From assembly GCF_008704555.1 (NCBI RefSeq), contig NZ_CP023702.1:4750001-4814000 (forward strand): a DNA stretch of 64,000 bases, given 5' to 3'. The first letter of the stretch is position 1. Each line of letters opens with the position of its first letter. Positions 37,343-45,030 of the stretch are shown here, piece by piece. The notes beneath the pieces were generated by a model, which saw nothing but the letters and a program-made list of their open reading frames with translations, searched no databases and was not told the DNA's origin. The stretch comes from Streptomyces nitrosporeus (lineage in GTDB: Bacteria; Actinomycetota; Actinomycetes; Streptomycetales; Streptomycetaceae). The position numbers and the translations under genes were made by a program.

Positions 37343-37363
37343 CGGGTCACCTGAGCTGACCCG
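37343..37363. promoter_or_regulatory. inverted repeat CGGGTCA-N7-TGACCCG in divergent promoter region
   Basis: Perfect 7-bp arms separated by 7 nt lie in the 100-nt gap between the divergent fusion A and fusion B genes, about 27 nt from the fusion A start and 53 nt from the fusion B start. The position suggests an operator controlling both. Confidence 0.5.
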
Positions 37364-37402
37364 AACGGGTGAATGGGCCCGGGGAGCGGCGCTCCGCCGC
37401 AC

Positions 37403-37408
37403 TACGCT
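37403..37408 (+). promoter_or_regulatory. -10 box (TACGCT) of fusion B gene
   Basis: The TANNNT hexamer lies 8 nt before the ATG at 37417. There is no Shine-Dalgarno sequence, so the mRNA would be leaderless or nearly so. Confidence 0.4.
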
Positions 37409-37416
37409 CGGCTGCC

Positions 37417-39555
37417 ATGCTCCTCAGCGTCGTCATGCCCGTCCACCGCGTCCAGGGACACCTCCGGGCCGCTCTGGAGTCGGTGACCGCACAGCCGGAA
37501 CCGGAGCCGTTGCCGGGCGGCGGGGCCGGGCCGGTGGACTGGGAGCTGATCGCCGTCGTGCCGGAACCCGCTCCCGCCGGGGACGAAGGACCGCGCATCG
37601 CCCGGGAGTTCGCGGACCGGGAGCCCCGGGTGCGTCTGCTGCGCACGGACCCCGCGGGTCACCCCGGTACGCATGTGGCCGCCGCCCGTAACGCCGGTGC
37701 GGCCGAGGCCCGCGGTGACTACCTGCTCTTCCTGGACGGCGACGACCTGCTGCTGCCGGGCGCCCTGGCCGCGTTCGCCGGACGGCTGGCCGGACCCGAG
37801 GCACCGGCCGGACCGGACCGGACAGGCGGACCGGACCGGCCGGGCGGGCCCCGGCCCGACGTGGTGCGGATCGGGCGGGAGGACGTCGACTGGCGGGGCA
37901 CCGTCCGGCCCGCCGGCACCGCCCTCCCCGCGGCCCGTGACCAGCTCGTCCGCCGCGCCTTCTGGGCCGCGCACGGGCTCCGCTTCACCGAGGACGGACC
38001 GTACGACGACGTCGTGCCCGTGCACCGCGCGGTGCTCCTGGCGTCCGGCGCGGGGACCCTCGCCGGGATCGACCGGGTCTGCGTGCGCCACCGGCTGCGC
38101 CGTGCCGGTACGCCCGCCGCCCGGCCCGGCCGCGCGCACTTCGCGGTGATCGGCGCCTACACGCGGCTGGCGGAGGAGACCGGCGGCGACCCGCGTGTCC
38201 GGGAGCTGCGCACCGCGCACCTGGAGGCGGTGCTGGCCGACCCCGGCCGGATCGCCCCCGGGGACCGCCGGGCCTTCTTCCGGGCCGCCGCGCTGCCCGG
38301 ACCGTACCTCGTGCACCGGGTCCGCCGGTGGGCGGGCGCCGGGCGCACGCGGGCACGCACGGCGCTGCGCGCCGGCAGGAAGGCGCTGCGCGCCCGCGTG
38401 ATGCGGCTCGTCTACCGCGCCGACCTGCTCCGGCCGCTCGATCCCCGCCTGGCGGTCTACGGGGCGTACTGGAACCGCGGTGTCGCCTGCAACCCGGCCG
38501 CCGTCTACGCCAAGGCCCGCGAACTCGTCCCGCACATCCGGGGCGTCTGGGTCGTCTCCTCCCGCCACCTGGACGCGATGCCGCCCGGTGTGCCGTACGT
38601 CATCGAGGGGTCCCGCGCCTACTGGCGGGCCATGGCGCGCGCCACCTACCTCGTCAACAACTCCAGTTTCCCGGGCGGTTTCACCAAACGCCCCGGCCAG
38701 ACCTACCTCCAGACCCACCACGGCACCCCGCTGAAGACCATGGGCCTGGACCAGCTGCCGTACCCCGCCCTCACCGGCGGAGTCAGCTTCGAACGGGTAC
38801 TGGCCCACGCCGACCAGTGGGACCTCAGCCTGTCCGCCAACCCGCACACCACCGAGACCTGGGACCGGGTCTATCCGGCCGCCTACACCCACCTGCCGCT
38901 CGGATACCCGCGCAACGACGTCTACTTCACGGCGGGCCCCGAACGCACCGGCAAGATCAGGGCGGAGCTCGGCATCCCCCCGGACCGCACGGTCCTGCTG
39001 TACGCGCCGACGCACCGCGACTACCGCGAGGGCTTCCTGCCCCTGCTCGACCCCGGTCGCCTCAGCCGTGAACTGGGCGAGGAGTACGTCCTGCTGGTGC
39101 GGGCCCACTACTTCTACGGGCGCCCGGCCGGCCGGCCGGGGACGGGGCAAGGAGCCGGGGAGGGGGTCGTCGACGTCACCGGGCACCCCTCGGTCGAGGA
39201 ACTCTGCCTGGCGTCCGACGCGCTGGTCACCGACTACTCGTCCCTGATGTTCGACTACGCCTGCCTGGACCGCCCGATCATCACCTACGCACCGGACTGG
39301 CCCGCCTACCGCGCCGCCCGCGGCACCTACATCGACCTGTTCTCCGGCCGTCCGGGAGACACCCCGGGAGCCGTCGCCACCACCCAGGACGAACTGCGGG
39401 ACCTGCTGCTGACCGGGGCCTGGCGCTCACCGGAGGCGGCCGCGCTGCGCGCCGCCTTCCGCGCCCGGTTCTGCCCGTACGACGACGGGCGCGCGGCGGA
39501 ACGGGTGGTGCGGCGGCTCTTCGCGGGGGCCCTGGGGGAGGACGGCGGCGCCTGA
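37417..39555 (+). CDS. GT2-like/CDP-glycerol glycerophosphotransferase fusion (fusion B)
   Basis: The 712-residue protein lacks the long middle beta domains of fusion A. The N-terminal GT2-like part has LSVVMPVHRVQGHLRAALES and an intact DxD-like FLDGDDLLLPG, but the usual VDDGSTD is replaced by a Pro/Ala-rich stretch (VVPEPAPAGDEGP). The C-terminal TagF-like domain is complete: QTHHGTPLKTMG (His434/His435), LLYAPTHRDY, RAHYFYGR and VTDYSSLMFDYACLDRP. It resembles fusion E most closely in the HHGTPLKTMG and SANPHTTE/SANQHST segments. The ATG at 37417 aligns with the start of the GT2 fold; an in-frame ATG 16 codons upstream was not chosen. Confidence 0.88.
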   Translation: MLLSVVMPVHRVQGHLRAALESVTAQPEPEPLPGGGAGPVDWELIAVVPEPAPAGDEGPRIAREFADREPRVRLLRTDPAGHPGTHVAAARNAGAAEARGDYLLFLDGDDLLLPGALAAFAGRLAGPEAPAGPDRTGGPDRPGGPRPDVVRIGREDVDWRGTVRPAGTALPAARDQLVRRAFWAAHGLRFTEDGPYDDVVPVHRAVLLASGAGTLAGIDRVCVRHRLRRAGTPAARPGRAHFAVIGAYTRLAEETGGDPRVRELRTAHLEAVLADPGRIAPGDRRAFFRAAALPGPYLVHRVRRWAGAGRTRARTALRAGRKALRARVMRLVYRADLLRPLDPRLAVYGAYWNRGVACNPAAVYAKARELVPHIRGVWVVSSRHLDAMPPGVPYVIEGSRAYWRAMARATYLVNNSSFPGGFTKRPGQTYLQTHHGTPLKTMGLDQLPYPALTGGVSFERVLAHADQWDLSLSANPHTTETWDRVYPAAYTHLPLGYPRNDVYFTAGPERTGKIRAELGIPPDRTVLLYAPTHRDYREGFLPLLDPGRLSRELGEEYVLLVRAHYFYGRPAGRPGTGQGAGEGVVDVTGHPSVEELCLASDALVTDYSSLMFDYACLDRPIITYAPDWPAYRAARGTYIDLFSGRPGDTPGAVATTQDELRDLLLTGAWRSPEAAALRAAFRARFCPYDDGRAAERVVRRLFAGALGEDGGA

Positions 39556-39644
39556 GCCGGGGTGTCACCCGTACGGGGCGCGCCCTCGGCGTCCCGCGGT
39601 CGTTGTGCCCGGCAGCGCGCACACGGCAACGTTGGGAGAGGGAC

Positions 39645-40367
39645 ATGCACCGGTCCGCCTACGAGCAGATGGAGCTCTGCGTCCAGGAGTACCTGCCGAC
39701 GAACCGCAGGTACCGCGTGGTCGATCTGGGCTCACGCGTCTCCGGGAAGCAGACCCGCACGCACCGGGGGCTGCTGGCCGGCCACGACATCGACTACGTC
39801 GGGGTCGATGTGCTCGACGGGCCCAACGTCGACGCGGTGATGACACGTCCGTACCGCATCCCGGTGAAGTCGGGCAGCGCCGATGTGGTGCTGTCCGGGC
39901 AGGCTTTCGAGCACATCCCGTTCTTCTGGGTGTCGATGCTGGAGATCGCCCGGGTCCTGAAGCCGGGCGGCCACGCCTTCATCACCGCCCCCTCGCGCGG
40001 GCACGTCCACGACGCGCAGGACTGCTGGCGCTACTACCCCGACGGGTTCCGTGCGCTGGCCGCCCACGCGCGGCTCGAACTCCGCGAGGTGTACACGGAC
40101 TTCCCGCCCACGAAGGGCATCTGGCACGACTACGCCTCCATCGACGCCGAGGCCGCCTACTGGGGTGACACCGTGGGCGTCTTCCGCCACCCGGGACCGC
40201 ACCGGCGGCCGGTGACCCGTCTGAAGAACCGCCTGGTCGACACGGCGGTGCGGGAGACGGCCGTCTGGTGGGCCAACCGGGCCGGCGGGGTGGACCGGGT
40301 GCCGCTGCCCCGCCCGCTCGACGCGAGGGCGCGGTGCGGGAAGCCGGTCACATCAACCAGGGGTTGA
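39645..40367 (+). CDS. class I SAM-dependent methyltransferase
   Basis: The 240-residue protein shows a Rossmann-type methyltransferase core: motif I VVDLGSRVSGKQTRTH at about 26-41, an acidic strand-2 end YVGVDVLDG, then SADVVLSGQAFEHIPFFW and LKPGGHAFITAPS typical of Methyltransf_11. Glycine spacing in motif I (DLGSRVSG) is slightly unusual. GGGAGAGG precedes the ATG at 39645. It sits in the polymer locus, followed 11 nt later by a TylF-like methyltransferase gene, so it probably methylates a polymer sugar or its precursor. The acceptor is unknown. Confidence 0.87.
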   Translation: MHRSAYEQMELCVQEYLPTNRRYRVVDLGSRVSGKQTRTHRGLLAGHDIDYVGVDVLDGPNVDAVMTRPYRIPVKSGSADVVLSGQAFEHIPFFWVSMLEIARVLKPGGHAFITAPSRGHVHDAQDCWRYYPDGFRALAAHARLELREVYTDFPPTKGIWHDYASIDAEAAYWGDTVGVFRHPGPHRRPVTRLKNRLVDTAVRETAVWWANRAGGVDRVPLPRPLDARARCGKPVTSTRG

Positions 40368-40378
40368 CGAAAGGTGAC

Positions 40379-41299
40379 ATGAGCCGCGAAACGCGCGTAC
40401 TGTCCCGCCCCATGGCTTGGCGCAACGCCGTCAACGGCGTCCTTCAGCAACTCACCGGATACCAGCTCAGGCGCGTACCCGTGCCGGCGCCCCGCGTCGC
40501 CCAGGAACCGTCAGCCACTCCTGGGGCCGCACCGGCCGCATCAACCGCATCAGCCGCACCGGAGGCATCAGTTGCGCCGGCCTCACCGGGCACCCCGGCC
40601 GTGCCGGCCGCGAAGAAGGCCCCGCAGCTGCCCGCGGACTACGACGACGAGGCGAAGGAGATCATCCGTGCGGTCAAGCCGTACACGATGACCTCCCCGG
40701 AGCGGCTCAACGCCTTCGTCCTCGCGACCCGGCACATCGTCCGGCACGGCATCCCGGGCGCGATCGTCGAGTGCGGGGTCTGGCGCGGCGGTTCGATGCA
40801 GGCATGCGCCAGGACGCTGCTGTCGCTCGGCGAGACGGACCGCGACCTCTACCTCTTCGACACGTACGAGGGCATGACGCCGCCCACCGAGGAGGACCTG
40901 CGGCGGGACGGCAGGTCCGCCCGGGAACTGCTGGACGCCCAGGGCAAGGACCGGCCGATCTGGGCGGTCGCCTCCCTGGAGGACGTGCGGGCCGGGTTCG
41001 AGCAGGTGCCGTATCCGAAGGAGCGTCTGCACTATGTGCGGGGCAGGGTCGAGGACACCGTCCCCGGTGAGGCACCCGAGCAGATCTCCGTCCTCCGGCT
41101 GGACACCGACTGGTACGCCTCGACCCGGCACGAGCTGGAGCACCTCTATCCGCGCCTGGTCAGCGGCGGTGTCCTGCTGATCGACGACTACGGCTACTGG
41201 CAGGGATCGCGCCAGGCGGTGGACGAGTTCATGGAGAAGACCGGTGAGCGGCTGCTGCTGCTGCGCATGGACGAGGGGCGGATCGCGGTCAAGCCCTGA
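40379..41299 (+). CDS. TylF/MycF family O-methyltransferase
   Basis: The 306-residue protein has an Ala/Pro/Thr-rich N-terminal 75 residues and then the TylF/MycF fold: KPYTMTSPERLNAFVLATRHI, SAM-binding IVECGVWRGGSM, LYLFDTYEGM, a metal-binding-type ISVLRLDTDWYASTRHEL and GGVLLIDDYGYWQG. Family members O-methylate sugar hydroxyls of antibiotics (tylosin, mycinamicin), using Mg2+. Within this locus a cell-wall glycan sugar is the likelier acceptor. GAAAGGTGAC precedes the ATG at 40379; a second ATG 11 codons in is possible. A hairpin terminator follows. Confidence 0.9.
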   Translation: MSRETRVLSRPMAWRNAVNGVLQQLTGYQLRRVPVPAPRVAQEPSATPGAAPAASTASAAPEASVAPASPGTPAVPAAKKAPQLPADYDDEAKEIIRAVKPYTMTSPERLNAFVLATRHIVRHGIPGAIVECGVWRGGSMQACARTLLSLGETDRDLYLFDTYEGMTPPTEEDLRRDGRSARELLDAQGKDRPIWAVASLEDVRAGFEQVPYPKERLHYVRGRVEDTVPGEAPEQISVLRLDTDWYASTRHELEHLYPRLVSGGVLLIDDYGYWQGSRQAVDEFMEKTGERLLLLRMDEGRIAVKP

Positions 41300-41324
41300 A
41301 CCCGTTCCGTACGACCGTTCGTCG

Positions 41325-41356
41325 CGAGCCCCGTTGCCTTCCCGGCACGGGGCTCG
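41325..41356 (+). terminator. terminator after TylF-like gene
   Basis: CGAGCCCCGTTGCC pairs with GGCACGGGGCTCG around a TTCC-type loop, with one bulged T. It lies 25 nt after the stop and is followed by TTCGT. Confidence 0.8.
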
Positions 41357-41382
41357 TTCGTCAGACAGCAAGCAGTTGACCG

Positions 41383-44300
41383 ATGTCGTCCGCCCGGAAG
41401 GATCGTGCGCAGCGCATGGCACCCCGTCTCACCGTCGTCGTCCCGTTCTACAACGTCGAGGAGTACCTCGGAGCCTGCCTGGACTCGCTGGCCGGGCAGA
41501 CGGCGGCCGATCTCGAAGTCGTCATGGTCGACGACGGTTCGACGGACAGCAGTGCCAAGACGGCACTGGAGTACGCCCGGCGGGATCCGCGGTTCCGGCT
41601 GATCCGGCAGGACAACGCCGGGCTCGGAGCCGCCCGCAACGCCGGGGCCGCCCAGGCGCATCCGGAGGGGGAGTTCCTCGCGTTCGCCGACAGCGACGAC
41701 GTCGTCCCTCCGGGCGCGTACGCCCGGATGCTCGGCGAACTGGACGCCAGTGGTTCGGACTTCGCCACCGGGAACGTCCTCAGGATCCGGGCCGGCGGGG
41801 TGCTGGAGCAGTCCCCGATGTTCCGCAGGCCGATGGAGCGGGCGCGCCGCGCCACCCATGTGACCCGCGACTGGATCCTGCTGGGCGACCGCATCGCGTG
41901 CAACAAGGTGTTCCGCCGGTCGTTCTGGGACCGGCACGCCTTCGCCTTCCCCACCGGTGTCCTGTACGAGGACATCGCCGTGGTCCTGCCCGCCCACTTC
42001 CTGGCCCGGGGCGTCGACGTGGTGGAGGAGCCCGTCTACCACTGGCGGGACCGCGACGGCTCGATCACCACCCGGCGGGCGGTGCCCAGGGGCATCCGGG
42101 ACCGGGTCACGGCGGTCTCCGCCGTCAGCCGCTTCCTGGCCGACCGGGGCATGACGGAGGCCAGGACGCGCTACCAGGAGCATGTGCTCTCCGGGGACCT
42201 GTGGCTGTTCATCGAGGCGCTCCGGGACGGGGACGCCGCTTTCCACGAGGCGTTCCTCACCCACGCCAACGCCTTCGCCGAGACCGTCGCCCCCGAGGTG
42301 TTCGCCGGTCTGCCCCTGCACCTGCGGGTGAAGTGGCAGCTCATCCGGGAGCGCAGGACGGCGGAACTCCTCGCCCTGCTCACCCACGAGGCCACCGACC
42401 GCGACACCTTCCACGTGCGGGGGCTGCTGCGGCCCCGGGCGCACTTCCCGGGGGTCGAAGGCCCGCTGCCGCGCGGGACGGTGGCCCTGTCCGCCACGGA
42501 CCTGCCGGTGCACGCGCACCTCACCGGGGCGGTCTGGCGGGACGGGCTGCTGCACCTGAGCGGATTCGCGTACGTCCGCAACGCCCCCGGCGGGCCCGTC
42601 GCGGCGGGCTGGCTGCGCTCGGGCAGGCGGCTGCTCCCGCTCCGGATGCGTACGGCGGTGACGGACGAGGCGGCCGCGCTGTCGGGCCGGACGCTGCACC
42701 GGTACGAGCGGTCCGGCTTCGAGACCGTCGTGGACCCGCGCCGGATCGCCGGGCGGGTGTCCGCCCGGAGGGCCAGGACCGTCTGGAAGCTGGAGGCCGT
42801 CGTGTTCGGCGGGGGACGGCCGCGCCGGGGCCCGATGCGGCTGCTCGGCCATCCGGCCGCACCGGCCGTCCGGTACGTCGACGCACGCACCCGGGTCGTC
42901 CCGCTGCTCTCCGGCAACAAGCTGGAGCTGCGTGCGGAACGGGTGGACGCGGTGCTCGCCGGACACCGGGCGACGGAGTCGGGGGACGGTGTCCGGATCG
43001 CCGTACGGGTCCTCGCCACGGGAACGCCGACGGCGCTGCGGATCCAGGAGTGGCGGACGAAGGAGGCCCTGGAGTTCCCGCTGGTGGCCGACGACGGGAC
43101 GCGGCCGCAACGGGCCGGCGGCGACGGGCCCGGTGGTGAGGGGTCCGGTGGTGACGGTCCGCCCGCCGCCCGTACGGACGGCCGCACGTTCGTCGCGGAG
43201 GTGCCGCTGGACGTGTTCGGGGGGGTGGACGGCGACTGGGGAGTGCAACTGGTCGGCGCGGGCCACCGCATGACCGTCGCGGCCCGCCCGGAGACCGACG
43301 CGGGCCGGTACCGGCTGGCCGGTGGCCGTGAGGTCTACGCGGCGGCCAACCCGTCGGGCGACCTGGTCCTGACCGACCGGTCCGTCCGGCCCGTGGTCAC
43401 CGGTGCGAGGTGGGCGCCGGACGGCACCCTCCTGCTGGAGGGCTCCTGCCCCGGGAGCGAATCCGGAAGCGAATCCGGAAGCGAATCCGAAAGCGGGTCC
43501 GGAGGCGAACCCGGGGGCGGGCCGGTGCCGGGCCGCGCCGAACTCGTCCTGCGCCACAGCGGCCACCAGGAGGAGAACGTCTTCCCGGTGGAACCGTGGA
43601 GTGGGGGTGGGAGCGGGAGGGCCGGGGGTTTCCGCGCCTCGGTGACGCCCGCCGCCGTCCGCTCCGCCGGCGGGGTCCATCCGCTCGCCGAGGGACGCTG
43701 GTACCCCTTCCTCCGGGAGCCCGGGGAGACGGACCCGGAGCGCTACCTCCCGCTGCACGTGGTGCACCAGCTGCACGCCGGTCTGCCCTCGCACCACGAG
43801 GCGGGCGGGCGCCGGTTCACCCTGGGGCGCCGTTTCCACGACCGGCTCGTCGTGGAGTCCGGCAGCGTCCTGCCGCTGCGTGAGCGCGGTCCGTACGGGC
43901 AGCGCAGGCTGCGTGAGGGGTATGCCGGGGCCCGGGGCGCCGGGCTGCGTGACGCGGTGCTGTACTCCAGCTTCGACGGGCGGCAGTACTCGGACTCGCC
44001 CCGGGCGGTCCACGAGGAGCTGTCCCGCCGGGCCGTCGGGGCCGAGCACCTCTGGGTCGTACGCGACCAGCAGGCCACCGTGCCCGCCGGGGCCCGCGCG
44101 GTCGCTCTGCACAGCGCCGAGTGGTACGACGCGATGGCCCGCAGCCGCTGGGTCGTCACCAACACCCAGCTGCCCGAATGGTTCGAACGGGCCGAGGGCC
44201 AGTTCGTCGTACAGACCTGGCACGGCACCCCGCTCAAACGTATCGGCCGGGACCTGGCCGGCACCCCGTACGCGGACGCGGCCTACATGGCGTCCATGCC

Positions 44301-45030
44301 CCGGCGGGCCGCCCAGTGGAGCGTCCTCGTCTCCCCGAACACCTTCTCCACCCCCGTCCTGCGCCGCGCCTTCGGGTACGACGGCGAGGTCCTGGAGTGC
44401 GGTTACCCGCGCAACGACCTGCTGTACGCCCCGGACCGGGCGAAGGTCGCCGCCGCCGTCCGGCGGTCGCTGGAGATCCCGGACGGCCGCCGGGTCGTCC
44501 TGTACGCGCCGACCTGGCGCGAGGACCGGCAGAAGCGCGGCGGCCGTTACGGCCTCGACCTCCAGCTGGACCTCGGCCGGGCGCGGCGGGCCCTGGGCGA
44601 GGACCATGTGCTGCTGGTGCGCCGCCACTACCTGGTCGGCGGCAGCGTCCCGGAGGACGCCTTCGTCCGTGACGTATCGCGCTACCCGGACGTCGCGGAA
44701 CTCCTGCTGATCAGCGATGTGCTGGTCACCGACTACTCGTCCCTGATGTTCGACTTCGCCGGGACCGGCCGGCCGATGCTCTTCCACACCTACGACCTGG
44801 AGCACTACCGCGACACCCTGCGCGGTTTCTGCTTCGACTTCGAGGACCGCGCCCCCGGGCCGCTGATCCCGGACTCCGCGGGGGTGATCGAGGCGCTGCG
44901 CCACCCGGCGGCCGTGACCGCGGCCCACCGGGAGGCGTACGAGCGGTTCCGGGAGTCGTTCTGCGATCTCGACCGGGGGACGGCCGCGGCCGGGGTCGTG
45001 GACCTGATGCTGAAGGGGGCGCGGGCGTGA
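41383..45030 (+). CDS. GT2 glycosyltransferase-CDP-glycerol glycerophosphotransferase fusion (fusion C)
   Basis: The 1215-residue protein parallels fusion A in architecture. The N-terminal GT2 has LTVVVPFYNVEEYLGACLDS, VVMVDDGSTDSS, FADSDDV and the acceptor-side KVFRRSFWDRHAFAFPTGVLYED. Long beta-rich middle domains follow with a Gly/Ser/Glu repeat insert near 690. The C-terminal TagF-like domain has QTWHGTPLKRIG (His947), VLYAPTWRED, RRHYLVGG and VTDYSSLMFDFAGTGRPML. All catalytic motifs are intact in both domains. The ATG at 41383 lacks a clear ribosome-binding site; an in-frame ATG at 41416 would start just before the GT2 fold. Its stop overlaps the GTG of fusion D. Confidence 0.9.
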   Translation: MSSARKDRAQRMAPRLTVVVPFYNVEEYLGACLDSLAGQTAADLEVVMVDDGSTDSSAKTALEYARRDPRFRLIRQDNAGLGAARNAGAAQAHPEGEFLAFADSDDVVPPGAYARMLGELDASGSDFATGNVLRIRAGGVLEQSPMFRRPMERARRATHVTRDWILLGDRIACNKVFRRSFWDRHAFAFPTGVLYEDIAVVLPAHFLARGVDVVEEPVYHWRDRDGSITTRRAVPRGIRDRVTAVSAVSRFLADRGMTEARTRYQEHVLSGDLWLFIEALRDGDAAFHEAFLTHANAFAETVAPEVFAGLPLHLRVKWQLIRERRTAELLALLTHEATDRDTFHVRGLLRPRAHFPGVEGPLPRGTVALSATDLPVHAHLTGAVWRDGLLHLSGFAYVRNAPGGPVAAGWLRSGRRLLPLRMRTAVTDEAAALSGRTLHRYERSGFETVVDPRRIAGRVSARRARTVWKLEAVVFGGGRPRRGPMRLLGHPAAPAVRYVDARTRVVPLLSGNKLELRAERVDAVLAGHRATESGDGVRIAVRVLATGTPTALRIQEWRTKEALEFPLVADDGTRPQRAGGDGPGGEGSGGDGPPAARTDGRTFVAEVPLDVFGGVDGDWGVQLVGAGHRMTVAARPETDAGRYRLAGGREVYAAANPSGDLVLTDRSVRPVVTGARWAPDGTLLLEGSCPGSESGSESGSESESGSGGEPGGGPVPGRAELVLRHSGHQEENVFPVEPWSGGGSGRAGGFRASVTPAAVRSAGGVHPLAEGRWYPFLREPGETDPERYLPLHVVHQLHAGLPSHHEAGGRRFTLGRRFHDRLVVESGSVLPLRERGPYGQRRLREGYAGARGAGLRDAVLYSSFDGRQYSDSPRAVHEELSRRAVGAEHLWVVRDQQATVPAGARAVALHSAEWYDAMARSRWVVTNTQLPEWFERAEGQFVVQTWHGTPLKRIGRDLAGTPYADAAYMASMPRRAAQWSVLVSPNTFSTPVLRRAFGYDGEVLECGYPRNDLLYAPDRAKVAAAVRRSLEIPDGRRVVLYAPTWREDRQKRGGRYGLDLQLDLGRARRALGEDHVLLVRRHYLVGGSVPEDAFVRDVSRYPDVAELLLISDVLVTDYSSLMFDFAGTGRPMLFHTYDLEHYRDTLRGFCFDFEDRAPGPLIPDSAGVIEALRHPAAVTAAHREAYERFRESFCDLDRGTAAAGVVDLMLKGARA
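43453..43488 (+). repeat. 12-bp tandem repeat (x3) encoding Gly-Ser-Glu-Ser in fusion C
   Basis: GGGAGCGAATCC and two copies of GGAAGCGAATCC follow head to tail, with a degenerate fourth copy to 43500. They encode GSESGSESGSES, an acidic flexible linker. Confidence 0.8.

Noticed and set aside
39645..41299. The methyltransferase pair as part of an antibiotic biosynthetic cluster
   Set aside because: No polyketide synthase, NRPS, terpene or deoxysugar genes are in the window; the neighbours are polymer glycosyltransferases.
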